Shown piece after piece: positions 23,076-33,269 of a stretch of 64,000 nt of DNA. The translations under genes and the position numbers were made by a program. Below the pieces are notes generated by a model. The model worked only from the letters and a program-made list of their open reading frames with translations, made no database searches and was not told where the DNA came from. Each line of letters starts with the position of its first letter. Position 1 is the stretch's first letter. The stretch is from Sabellastarte sp. h YS-2021 (taxonomy: Eukaryota > Annelida > Polychaeta > Sabellida > Sabellidae). The DNA lies in NCBI GenBank assembly GCA_964017235.1, contig OZ024933.1, positions 12,403,962-12,467,961 of the forward strand, given 5' to 3'.

Positions 23076-23219
23076 GTGACACTACAGTTGTCATACATGA
23101 CCGACACGGCTGTCAACCTATACCCGACATCATCGACCTGGGGCGTCATTTTTATGACGCTCCAGTTACAGATACCAATATTCCTGGCCTCAACTGTCAA
23201 ACAATTCAAATTCATTGGC

Positions 23220-24293
23220 CCGGATTGGTGTCCTCAAAAACTCGAGTCTATATCCGATTACATTACAGCTGCCAAAGCAATTAGAAGCACTGGAGTGCCA
23301 AATTACAAACAAGCCTGAATCCCAGTAATTTCCACTCTAAACACTGCTGCTTGGGAAGAATGTCTGGCTGACTATCCGGATCCCCTGCTGCTGCAATACA
23401 TTAAGTTCAGCTTTCCCCTCTCTCTCACTACCACTGATAGCTTATCTAACACTGAGGTTACAAATCATTTCTCAGCTAACCAGCATCCGGATGCAGTCCA
23501 AGATTACTTGGATAAGGAAATTCAGTTAGGCGCAATATTGGGCCCTGTAGACAAAGTGGAATTTGGTGAATTCCACTGCTCCCCTTTGGTTACACGTCCA
23601 AAGGATGGGAATAAAAGGCGAATAATCTTGGACTTGTCTTATCCAAAAGGTAATGATACAGTGAATAGATCATATTTTGATGGTTACCCTTTCTTATTAA
23701 AATTCCCAACCATTGATGACATAGTTAACGAAATTACTAAAGATGACTGTGAAAAAGACCTTTTCAAGATTGATATAGCTCGTGCCTTTCGGAACCTAAG
23801 GGTGGACCCTGCCGATGCCTTCAAATTTGGAATCCAATGGAAGGGACAGTACTATTTGGATGTCTCGATGGCGTTTCAGATGCTCAGCGACGCGATTACC
23901 TACGTTATGGCTCGGCAGAGCTTCAGAATATTTGTCTACATTGACGATTTTGTGGTGGTTTCGCCTACTCACCTGTCTAGTGAGGCTTTTCGGGCCCTTT
24001 CTGATCTGATCCAGAAATTGGGTCTCCCTATGAATAAGGACAAGAGAAATCCTCCATGTAAAGCCCTCACTTGCCTGGGTATCCATATTGATTTGGCATC
24101 TAATGTTCTTAGTATCGACCAGGAAAAACTCCAGGCTATTTACCTTGAATGTCTGAAAACCAGATCTGCGAAATCCCTGAGTAAAAAGGCCTACCAATCA
24201 CTCCTTGGCAAGCTCCTCTACCTTCACAAATGTGTACACCCTGCTCGCATTTTTGTCAACCGAATGCTTTTCCTGTTCAGAAAAATATCATGA
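23220..24293 (+). pseudogene. Reverse transcriptase of the PAT-type element
   Basis: The frame gives GPDWCPQKLESISDYITAAK, a TGA at 23316-23318 where CGA would restore arginine, then an open run to 24293. Motifs in order are LVTRPKDGNKRRIILDLSYP (finger), FKIDIARAFRNLRVDP (first catalytic Asp), and FVYIDDFVVV near 23932-23958 (YxDD box with both Asp). LGKLLYLHKCVHPAR then leads toward RNase H. The motifs are of the DIRS/Ngaro type. The catalytic residues are intact; the nonsense codon and downstream frameshift inactivate it. Confidence 0.85.
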
Positions 24294-24783
24294 CAAGAAA
24301 AAAATCAAACTTTCCCCTGATTCTTTTAAAGATTTACACTGGTTCATCCAGTTTCTTCCCCATTTCAATGGCAAGGTTTTATACAAAAAGCCATCCCCCC
24401 AACCAATGGACACAGTTTTGGTGGATGCCTCACTTACAGGCATAGGGGGGTATGGAGAAACAGAGTTTACGCTTCCCCTTTGTACCCAATTCATAATTTT
24501 CAGGCAAACATTGTGCACTGGGAGATGCTGAACGTGCTGGTGGCCCTCAGGGCATGGGGTAAATTTTGGACTAGTACCCAGGTCCTTGTATTTTGTGACA
24601 ATGAAGCAGTCGTTCAGGTGATTAGTAGCAGTAAAACTAAAGGCCCTTTCTTAGCTGCCTGCTTGAGAAATATTTGGCTGATTACAGCCTCCTATGATAT
24701 TGACATTAGTATCAGGCACATCGCAGGCGACAAGAACAACTTGGCTGACGCCTTATCTAGGTGGTTTTCCCCCATAGGATAAA
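24294..24783 (+). pseudogene. RNase H of the PAT-type element
   Basis: Two overlapping frames give LVDASLTGIGGYG (first Asp; about 24420), then after a frameshift near 24480 NIVHWEMLNVLVALRAWG (Glu), VFCDNEAVVQV (Asp) and HIAGDKNNLADALSRW. All parts of the DIRS/Ngaro RNase H are present. It directly follows the reverse transcriptase, as expected for a pol polyprotein. Confidence 0.8.
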
Positions 24784-24914
24784 TGAGAAGATCTTGACCC
24801 ACCTTGTTAATAACTGTAAATGGGACAAAATTCCCCACAATTTCTTTGACTTGACCCTTAATCTGTAAAAATTTTTCTTGTATTTTAGGTGGTACCTCAG
24901 GTTCAGCAGAACTG

Positions 24915-25782
24915 ATGGACAATGCTTGGCACAGAATTGACCAAGCCTACAGACCCTCCACCCTTGCTGCCCACATCACCCACTTCAAGACTTTCTCGGC
25001 ATATCTAATATTTATGAACCTTCCACTCCAGATTTCGGTAGACAATGTTCTTACTTTTCTGGAATATTTATATTGTAGACAAATTTCTCCTGCTGTTCTT
25101 AAAAATTAAGTGTCTTCAATACGCAATATGGGTACTAAATTTCTGCTGGATGTCTCTCCTCTGAACCACTTTGCCATTCATAGATACCATGTACCACATA
25201 TCCATATCCATATCCTGTGACCTTCTCTCTGACCCTTGCTTATTCAGGGCCATTTTTCTGGTCACCTTTTTTGGCTTTCTGAGGATGAGCAATATTGCCC
25301 CCCATAGTAGTAAAAAATTTAACCCAAGCATTCATATCCTAACACGGGATCTGTCTTTTCAACCTCCGGGAGTTCATGTTACTCTCAAATGGTCCAAGAC
25401 CCTTCAGGACCATAAAGCATATCATGTGGTCCTTCTTCCCCAGTTAGCTAATATCTATCTCTGCCCTGTCAGGGCTTTGCATCAGCTATTACTCACTCGT
25501 CCCCTTCCTCCCTCTGCTCCTTTATTTGCAAATATCACTCCTCCCCACAGTCAGGTCATTGACACCACCATTAGAGATGCTTTGAAATTTATTCTCACAA
25601 CTAGAAATATTCCCCTCAAACCACATGGATTCCATACTTTTAGGCGCTCGGGGGCCACTTTTGCCTTTGACAATAATGTTCCCCTCCAGAGTTCCTCTGT
25701 ATGGACCTATTTACAACAGTCATCATTGGCCCCTTCCATCATTCCCTCCACATTTGCCTCTTCCATTCTCCCTTCTTTCTAA
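24915..25782 (+). pseudogene. Tyrosine recombinase of the PAT-type element
   Basis: The N-terminal core-binding part (24915-25109) reads AWHRIDQAYRPSTLAAHITH and ends at a TAA. After a frameshift near 25200 the catalytic part is open to 25782: FFGFLRMSNIAPH (Arg), VTLKWSKTLQDH (Lys), FHTFRRSGATFAF (H-x-x-R) and VWTYL with the nucleophilic Tyr. The HG(T/L)W block expected between FDNNVPLQ and SSSVWTYL is missing, a small in-frame deletion that removes the second histidine. The enzyme would integrate the circular DNA intermediate; this copy cannot. Confidence 0.82.
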
Positions 25783-25790
25783 ATTGGGCT

Positions 25791-26090
25791 TGGTGTTTTT
25801 AAATTTTACTGGGGCCAGTAAATTTTACAAACTTTTTCTCCTCTTTTACTAACATGTAAATAAATTATCCCAAACTTGTCTTTTTTTGCTGTTTACAAAC
25901 TTGTATTTGACCTTTGACCTTGCAGAACCGGGGTCATCTTAGTGGATACTCATGGTTAATCTGACCTGTGATCTGTCACCTCTACCACCCATCTAATTGG
26001 GTTTGAATCCCTGATAATGGTTGACTGACAATGCAGCACTTGGATTACTGCTTGCATTGTCCACCACCTTACTCTGGGCGGTGGCAATTG
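25791..26090 (+). repeat. Split direct repeat B1
   Basis: It runs from tggtgtttttaaattttact to ggtggcaattg and begins just after the recombinase frame ends. Its copy B2 is at 26870-27169. Confidence 0.9.
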
Positions 26091-26092
26091 TA

Positions 26093-26286
26093 AAATGCAC
26101 GGCAATGTAGGTGCCTGCACTCTCAGTTGCTACCTACCTTAAAATCTGTGGTATCATATGTGGCCTGACCTTTGACCTCAGAATACAAGTGAGGCTGACC
26201 CTCGCTGTTCTCTGTACTGTGGACCCCTGTGTCATTTTGAACTTGGGGTCCAACAAATAGACACCAAGTAGGATAAAAATTTTGAA
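26093..26286 (+). repeat. Split direct repeat A2
   Basis: This copy of A1 lies two bases after B1. A 583-bp spacer (26287-26869) without recognisable coding follows before B2. Confidence 0.9.
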
Positions 26287-26869
26287 CCCACCATCCCACC
26301 ACTGAATCAGGCTCGGACTGATAGGTTCTCGTTGAAGTAAGATGTTTGGGAATATCTTCCCAGAAAGCTAGTATGAAATGGATCTTCAGACTGCCCCAGG
26401 CTGACCCTGGTGACCCCCTATCGACCATGACCTTAACCCTGTGTGACTACCCTGACCCCAGGTATTGGTCCACCCCTGGGAGTTCTCCCCCGGGACTGAT
26501 ATGGGTTTTCACTCTTTCTTGGACTAGAGCCACGAGTTGTGCCTCTTGATTTGACCTTCAGCAATTTTAACCCTGGAGCTACTTGTTAGAACTTTGCTGT
26601 CGTATAAGGTTATAATCATGATTCATGATCAAAATGTGCGATATATTGCGACATTGCCCATACTGGGTGTCTTAGGACGGATAACCATGTGTAAAATTAT
26701 GACCTTGTCAAGGTCAGATGACCCTGTGGGTAGACTGAAGATAGTGATATTCTGTGATAACTTGTTTTATTGTTTTTACTAATATGTCAGTTATGAGGCT
26801 GACCTCGAGTTCACCTTTGTTAGGTAACCTTTATGGTATAATGCCCCCTTTTTCTTTTAATTCAATGTA

Positions 26870-27169
26870 TGGTGTTTTTAAATTTTACTGGGGCCAGTAA
26901 ATTTTACAAACTTTTTCTCCTCTTTTACTAACATGTAAATAAATTATCCCAAACTTGTCTTTTTCTGCTGTTTACAAACTTGTATTTGACCTTTGACCTC
27001 GCAGAACCGTGGTCATCTTAGTGGATACTCATGGTTAATCTGACCTGTGATCTGTCACCTCTACCACCCATCTAACTGGGTTTGAATCCCTGATAATAGT
27101 TGACTGACAATGCAGCACTTGGATTACTGCTTGCATTGTCCACCACCTTACTCTCGGCTGTGGCAACTG
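26870..27169 (+). repeat. Split direct repeat B2
   Basis: This copy of B1 forms the right terminus of the element, where LINE sequence resumes. Confidence 0.9.
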
Positions 27170-27325
27170 AGTTTCCTTCCCTCTTGGTCACACCCACAAC
27201 TCTGGATTACTGACCTTGAACGCCCCTTGACTTTCCTTATAATAATGATTTTGTTAAGTCAGCGCACTGAGTTACCCTACGTGGGGAAGATATTGCGCCT
27301 GCAAAGCAGTATATTAGATTAGATT
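27170..27325 (+). mobile_element. CR1/L2-like LINE 3' fragment, right part with (ATTAG) tail
   Basis: From tttccttccctcttggtcac to the tail attagattagattaga this matches 58585-58726. It completes the LINE interrupted at 20625. The short repeated tail is typical of CR1/L2 3' ends. The duplicated target follows at 27326. Confidence 0.75.
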
Positions 27326-27379
27326 AGAATACAAATCAAAATAAATATTTTCTCATATGAGACATTTCTTAAAAATAAA
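27326..27379 (+). repeat. Right target duplication of the LINE fragment
   Basis: This is the partner of 20416-20471, about 90% identical by eye. It directly follows the LINE's attaga tail. Confidence 0.75.
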
Positions 27380-27928
27380 CCTGCTGTAACTCCGTGACAT
27401 GGAATATTTTTTAAACTGTAACATTAAAAAAAATAGATTAAGGGATCCATTCATCTTACATATGCATGAAAATATTAGATGCACGTAAAATCCTGAAGCT
27501 TACCACAGTCCTACTGTTTGTTTAGTGTAAACATTTTTCAGACTACATTGTGCCTGTAACCAGCTCTAGCACATGAAAAGGTGAGTATTGGATTCGCGGT
27601 CTTTAGAGTTTATGTCCAGATTAAACTTTTAAAATTAGAATTTCACTCTTAAATTACATTTTGGATTTTTCTCAAGATCATTAATTATGGCAATTTATTT
27701 TGCTGAAAACTTGATACAGATTAATGATACACATACTGATGTATAACTTGACTTTTTTCATTGTCACATTAAGTGTTAGTATACCTAATGACTCTGCTGA
27801 AAGTAAATCTTGTCTACTTATGTTTTTTTGCTTCATCAATTTAACCATAGGACATCTGCTTCAGGAGGTCTGTTATTTGGATAATATTGCATTACTGTTG
27901 TTGTTTAATTGCATTGTCTCTTTAATAG

Positions 27929-28014
27929 AACCCAGGCCAAGTAACGTCAAAGATGAGACTTTGGAAATATGCATGAATGTCAGTGGTCCACATAACGTCT
28001 GGAGAGTATCTTGA
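27929..28014 (+). CDS. Receptor terminal exon with stop codon
   Basis: The acceptor is ttgtctctttaatag (AG at 27927-27928). Entered in phase 1 the frame gives EPRPSNVKDETLEICMNV and ends at TGA 28012-28014, adding about 28 residues. The phase matches all earlier exons. The exon lies after the intronic LINE/PAT nest, so the gene spans that nest. No AATAAA was found in the first 300 bp downstream; ATTAAA-like sequence near 28100 could serve. This is the least certain of the cytoplasmic exons. Confidence 0.55.
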
Positions 28015-28561
28015 GACGATGAACAACATTTTTGGACATCATTAGGAATTCACCCAAAAATACATATTAATGATGGAAAACTGGTGACTTTCCATTTAAT
28101 TAAATCATTGAAAAATTACAAATATATGTGTGTAAAATGGCTATGACAAGAAAATGGTTTATCATAATCTCATAATGTACTATCAATCTATATTAACTTC
28201 AGTTTTTAATCAAAGTGTTTGAGAATGCACGTTCTTACATTTCATAGCGTGATATGAATATTTGGCTGTCTTCTCTGCTTTTTTGCTGTTATCAGTCACG
28301 GTTTTCATGCTAAGTAATACCTATAAAATGAGGCCAGTTCTTTGTTGTCATAACCAGCACACTCCCCCCAAAACCCAAAGATAGACAATTGGGATTTAAA
28401 ATTTATTAATCTTTATAATATAGCAAGCACAATTACAACAATAATTATAAAACTGAGATTAATGTAAAAGTATGATAGATTAAATAGTTACATAAATGTT
28501 ATGATAGAGTATATGCATTCAAACTTCAGCTACATACGTCATGATAATAACAATTACGCTA

Positions 28562-28850
28562 CAATCAAGCTTCAAACTATAAATTCAGGCTATTTAGTCT
28601 AACTGGTTTAAAGCTGTAATTATAATAAGTTAGTGGGACGCTTCAATTACAAGCAATAATTCAAGCTTCAACATGATTGCCAGATGTGCAATTAATAGAC
28701 AACTAAACTACAATGAAGATTCAAACTATAAATTCAAATTACTAAGTGAAACTCGTTCGAAGCAATAATTACAATTACCCAGGCTAAAGCCAGATTACAA
28801 GAAATGATTCAAACTTCAGCATAATTGCCAGATATGCAATCAATGGAGTA
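28562..28850. repeat. Tandem repeat of about 149 bp, two diverged copies
   Basis: Copy 1 starts near 28562 and copy 2 near 28711. Shared words are ttcaaactataaattca, attacaag, ttcaa(a)cttca, and attgccagat(g/a)tgcaat. It lies 3' of the gag gene read leftward, where the B-type repeat of a PAT element would be. The start near 28375 (ccccaaaacccaaagatag) recalls the B repeat start at 35536. Confidence 0.5.
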
Positions 28851-29169
28851 CTTTATCAACCTTTGACCTCTGCGCCAGGGGACCTCGAACAAGAAAGGAG
28901 AGCAATCTGAGATAGCAGGTCAAAAAGGTCAAACCCTCAGATGAGAAGCACAGGTACAATGTAAAAGATGACCTGACTAAAAGGAGGAGACCCTGAACAC
29001 GTCCCCCAGTTTTGAAGGAAAATAAAGGCACAACTTGTACGAGCCCCCCTGACCTTGATACGGGGAAAACGTCGAGAGAGCACGACTTGTGGGTGAATAG
29101 TAATGAAAAGCGGTACAATCTACAATCTGTGACTCCCAAACTTAATGTTTTTCCGGAAGTAGCAAAGCA

Positions 29170-30298
29170 GTGGGTACAAATGTGTTTATACAAGGTGCCG
29201 CGTGTGTCATGAGATTTTTGATGGACACATGATCCCTGATTGTAATATTGACATGGCATGCTCTTGGTTGATTTGCTAGTGTACATTTTAGAACCCGTCA
29301 TCTGGGAAGTTGAACTAACTGAGGAAATGTGCCGTTGGGCGTTAGCCCTTCTAACCCTATCAATTTTTTCAACTTGGGCATAGTTTTTGATTTCGCCCTG
29401 TTCCATCCGACATAAAAGGACGGCGTGACTGGCTTTTGCCGCGTCCCAACTAAAGTCATTGGCATCATCGAAAAGTGCAATGAGATAATCAAGCATAGAA
29501 TTTTGAATAGTTTTATCTTGTTCATCGCGCATGATTCGGCAAAAGCCAGTCACCCATTGAATGATGGACAGCTGGTCGTACGACACACGTTCTTTGTGTG
29601 AGCTGGACAATACGTACTCATGGGGCCATTTCACTTTGTTAGGTACAAGCACTTCTACGGGACCACCTCGCAATGATTTTTGCTTTTGTGTACCTGATTT
29701 TTCCGCTTCGGCTAATTCTTTTAGCCTTTTCTCTACTTGGGCCTGAATCAAAAGATCTTGTCTTATAGTATGCGACTGTGGAAGTTGTTGTAGATTCTGT
29801 GGCAAGGTTTGTTGTTGGATTGGCTTTGAAGCAGCAGGTACTTGTCAGTGCCAGTTTGCTTTTTTTTTTACTAAATTTAACTTTCTTTGGGTCGTTTGTT
29901 TTCTTGGTGTGAGTTTGCTCGATCTTGTCAAGTCTGTGGCTAATTGTTTGCAATTGACTGAGTATCTGAGAGTTTATCATTTGCTGAACTGCTGCGTTAT
30001 CGGGTGCAGTTTCGTCTGCATTATCAAATGTTACAGTTTCCTGTTCCCCCGTTTTTTCCCCATCAGAATTTTTAATAATGCCACTACAGTTCAAGTGTGA
30101 TTCGTCAGAACTATCCGATTCCCCCGCAGTTAATTGTTGGGCTTGGTTGTTTGTTTGAAGAAGTTGCGAGAGGAAGTCGGTATCATTGTTCAACTGTAGT
30201 TGAATGGGGACTTGGATAGGGTCTGTTTTGTTGGAACGCAAATTGTAAGAAGTGCTCTCCGACATACTGACAAAAAGGGTGCTAAATATATTTGACAA
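29170..30298 (-). pseudogene. gag-like protein of a third PAT/DIRS-type element
   Basis: Read leftward from 30265, the frame starts SESTSYNLRSNKTDPIQ, has an acidic/Ser-rich stretch, and a coiled-coil-like MINSQILSQLQTISHRLDKI. It hits a run of ten A near 29858-29867 where the frame shifts. The second frame (about 29825-29170) has VEKRLKELAEAEKSG, the conserved YDQLSIIQWVTGFCRIM core with NDFSWDAAKASHAVLLCR, and the Cys/His cluster CQYYNQGSCVHQKSHDT then HICTHCFATSGK. The core and cluster match the gag at 20904-22135. No RT or recombinase follows on this strand. Confidence 0.75.
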
Positions 30299-30368
30299 AC
30301 ATCTACCAGCAAACTCACTATATACTACTCAGTGTTTACTATGATCACCTTGCATGTAAACAAAGTTC

Positions 30369-30575
30369 CTATATGCACTAACGGAACAACATATGAGCAA
30401 TAAGTAAATTATCTATATGCATTAACGGTAGTTCATAACATATAATAAATGATATTTCTATATGCGCTAACGGTAAATCAATACATATAGACAAATCAAC
30501 ACTAAATATTCTATGTGCGCTAACGGAACATCATTACATATAGAATTTATAATGCAAACATATGTGTGTTAACGG
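30369..30575 (-). promoter_or_regulatory. Five spaced repeats with TAACGG upstream of gag
   Basis: A 16-bp word close to ctatatgcgctaacgg occurs at 30369, 30413, 30458, 30511 and 30560 with spacing of 44-53 bp and unrelated filler between. It lies 100-300 bp upstream of the start of the minus-strand gag gene. TAACGG fits the Myb recognition core YAAC(G/T)G. A promoter or enhancer role is inferred from position and spacing only. Confidence 0.5.
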
Positions 30576-30599
30576 TATATCAAATACACAATAAGAAAC

Positions 30600-32400
30600 T
30601 AAAATATCAATAAAAGATCATGTTAAAAACAAAGTATAAAATAAGTTCATAAAACCACAGTCCAGTTTTTTGACAAGAAGGCAAGATGTCTGCTGTTTTC
30701 AATGTGACCCCACTGGCAGCTGAAGTTTGAATGACAAGTTAGGTGAAGGATTGTAGAGGCACTGAAGTGTGACTAATGAATTTAGAGGAAAGTAGGACAG
30801 AAGGCTTGCTAAAACTCGGATGGGGTTTGGAGGAGTGAACTTGTCCACACCTAGATGTGGACCCGCACAAGACAGTGCAAAGTAGTTGGGAAATATAAAG
30901 CATTTCACTTTTCTAACACTACTGCATACCTTCCCATTCACCAAATTACTGCAAAATTGATTGTAAATCCTCACTTTAAATATCTTTGTTGGATGCGTGG
31001 GGCCTGCAAAACTGCATGAATTACTGTATATACAGTAACAAATTTTGCCAAAGCATGCAAACTAAATTTCAATATAAAAAAAATAAAAAAAACAATCATA
31101 CATGCAAGTGACCCTGACCTCTAGGAATAGGAATTGACTACAGTTGTTGCAAGTGGCTCAAAGCCTTACTTTGACCAATCAGTACTCTTTTCATATATTA
31201 CTTGTGACATGACCTGAATAATGTTCTGGTCTTGTTAATATAACCAAATGTGTCTAAATATATATAATCATGACCACAGGTGTTATGATCCAGTGTGTGT
31301 AACATTGGTATAATTATATTAACATGAAATATGTGCTAGATCTTAGCAAAGCTTCTTTAAAACTTACTGCTGTAGTGTCACACATTTCGTTCCAATTGTT
31401 TCTCTACACACTTGATTTCTGCCGTATAATCTTGTTCATATAGCTCTGAAAATAGATTTTGTATCTTGATAGTCCACAAGTCGCCAAGTATATCTATAGC
31501 TTCTTTTACATCCTATCGAACATGGTAAGAACATGGTTAGTGTGGTACAAATATTGTTGAGTAATAAAATATGAGCACAGACTAGTATTGGGGTGTATTC
31601 TTCCAACAAGAGTGTCACTACTTGAATATCAAAGAATAGACTTTGACTAGGCCGCACAATGGACTTATATACATGTGAGGTACGCTGCAAGTGTATGGGG
31701 AGATCTTGCAACACTAGCAAGAAGAATGCACGTGTGCAAGTCTCTTGTACGTTACCCGTGATACATGGATGAGTTTATAGCTATCTTGTTTGCATGCAGA
31801 TAAAATGTGCATCCCAGATTTCATTGCAGGGTCTGTGCGACTTTAAAATTCTGTTATAAAATTGCAAGTATAGGTTAAGTGTCCCTTGAAAATCATCCGA
31901 TTTTTCCCCTGTAACAAGGACGTACACCCATGTATGATGGAATCTAAGAGAGGCTTTACCTACACCCCTTTACACCTCCCTTGTATATTTTATTCTGGTT
32001 AATGAAAATTAATGCATCCTACTAAGACACAAAGCCCGTTTTACCACAATAATCCACTAACATAGTCACATATGCCTGTTCATTTTTAGCTTTTTACCTT
32101 AGCAAAGAATGATATGACCTAGGTGTAATAGATGTAGCTACAGCTTTATGTATGCCATTGATAAGTAAAGGTATCTTTTGATTTTTCTTCCATATCTGAT
32201 TTGATTCTACAGAAATATAAAACTCTCCAGTTTGTCATGTAGTAAACTTTTGCGAATGCAGTATTTTTATTCATACGTAGGATGGATATATACCTTATTC
32301 AAGATAAATGTTTTACACTTTCCACAGTTAAACTTAAATCTAATATGGTCAGGTACTCGTTGGAAAATAAGTGTGACACAAGGGTTACTTGTGTTCATCT
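30600..32400. other. Mostly featureless intergenic DNA
   Basis: Apart from the possible exon at 31378-31512 I see no gene, repeat or RNA here. Confidence 0.5.
31378..31512 (-). CDS. Possible terminal exon of an unknown minus-strand gene
   Basis: On the minus strand a candidate acceptor (accatgttcgatag) is followed by a 45-codon frame ending at TGA 31378-31380. It reads DVKEAIDILGDLWTIKI, then FSELYEQDYTAEIK and EKQLERNV. The composition is amphipathic and helical, and I recognise no transposon family in it. No matching upstream exon could be linked. It could equally be an old element fragment. Confidence 0.35.
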   Translation of the reverse strand, partial: DVKEAIDILGDLWTIKIQNLFSELYEQDYTAEIKCVEKQLERNV

Positions 32401-32414
32401 CAAAAATTTTGTTC

Positions 32415-33016
32415 TTCTAGGGTCGAATTCAAAAGAGATCTTAAGTCTGAGACAAAAAATAGTCTCAGCTTTGAGATTCGGTCTCAGCTGAGACCAAGTA
32501 TCAACTTTGTATTCACAAATAGGTTCTTAGCTGAGACCAAACTGAGACCAGTCTCAAGTCTTTCCAATGTAAACAAAGCATTAACTTGCAAATATATCCA
32601 ATATTTTTTAAAGATCAATAGTAATTGTGTGTTTTAATTCTTAACAAAAATCATACTGTCTATTAAAATAAAAAATAAATAGAAAATTATGTCAATTGTT
32701 TTTTATTTTGCATGTCACATGATCCACTTTTTTGTTGTTATGCAGTCAGAAAACTCTGTTGAAAATTTTCTCAAAGTAAGGTAGTTTTGAAGCCAAAATT
32801 TGTGAGTTGTTACAAAAGTTTAGGCCAGTAGTGTATATGTTGTAAGTTATTTCTACTTTACATTAAGCCATAAAAAATAAAAACATGAATCTCAGTTAAG
32901 ATGAAATAATGCTTGAGACTTTGAACAAAATATTTAAGACAACTATGTACCAGTCTTAAGTTTGAGACCAAATCTGAGACTAAATTTGGTCTCAACTGTT
33001 TTGTGAATACCTGCTC
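32415..33016. mobile_element. Palindromic MITE rich in GTCTCA/TGAGAC
   Basis: Both ends carry clusters of gagac/gtctc words in inverted orientation. The left end has ttaagtctgagac, agtctcag and the perfect 16-bp palindrome ggtctcagctgagacc. The right end has cttaagtttgagacc, tctgagac and tggtctcaac. Outermost are gaattcaaaa on the left and ttttgtgaatac on the right, which pair approximately. The middle is AT-rich and non-coding. This is the form of a non-autonomous DNA transposon; superfamily not assigned. Confidence 0.6.
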
Positions 33017-33269
33017 TGGGAAAGTATAGTTTCAGTAACAAATCAGCTAAAAATGTTGCAATTTGTTGTACAGACCAGTTTTGCATCAAATTTCACGTGT
33101 AGAATGTTTACTTTTTATATGTATTTTGATAATTAAGTATTAACTATACAAAATAAGTGAAATTTAGTGTGCGTAAATGGTTTAGATATTTTCATCTAAC
33201 TCTAAAGAGAAGATTTCATAGATCCACTAAGGAAATCTGTATCATGTTATTTATATGCCATTGATTAAC

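Larger units (their letters stand above)
20626..27169 (+). mobile_element. PAT/Ngaro-type tyrosine-recombinase retrotransposon, complete but inactive
   Basis: This 6.5-kb element has the diagnostic split direct repeats in the order A1 (20626-20819), coding region, B1 (25791-26090), A2 (26093-26286), spacer, B2 (26870-27169). The A copies are both 194 bp and the B copies both 300 bp, with few differences. Between A1 and B1 lie gag, reverse transcriptase, RNase H and a tyrosine recombinase in the standard order, all on the plus strand and all with stops or frameshifts. B1 and A2 abut, as expected of the circle-junction sequence. It sits inside a LINE fragment in a receptor intron. Confidence 0.88.
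19787..27928 (+). other. Receptor intron (8.1 kb) with nested insertions
   Basis: The intron is mostly a LINE fragment with a PAT/Ngaro element inside it (20416-27379). The flanks 19787-20415 and 27380-27928 hold no feature that I recognise. Confidence 0.6.

Noticed and set aside
1-28014. Naming the receptor as nephrin, sidekick or another known gene
   Set aside because: Only the 3' part is present and the Ig-FN3-TM order is shared by many families.
30369-30575. A CRISPR-like array (short repeats, regular spacers)
   Set aside because: The host is an animal, repeats are imperfect and AT-rich, and no cas genes occur; it belongs to a retroelement 5' region.
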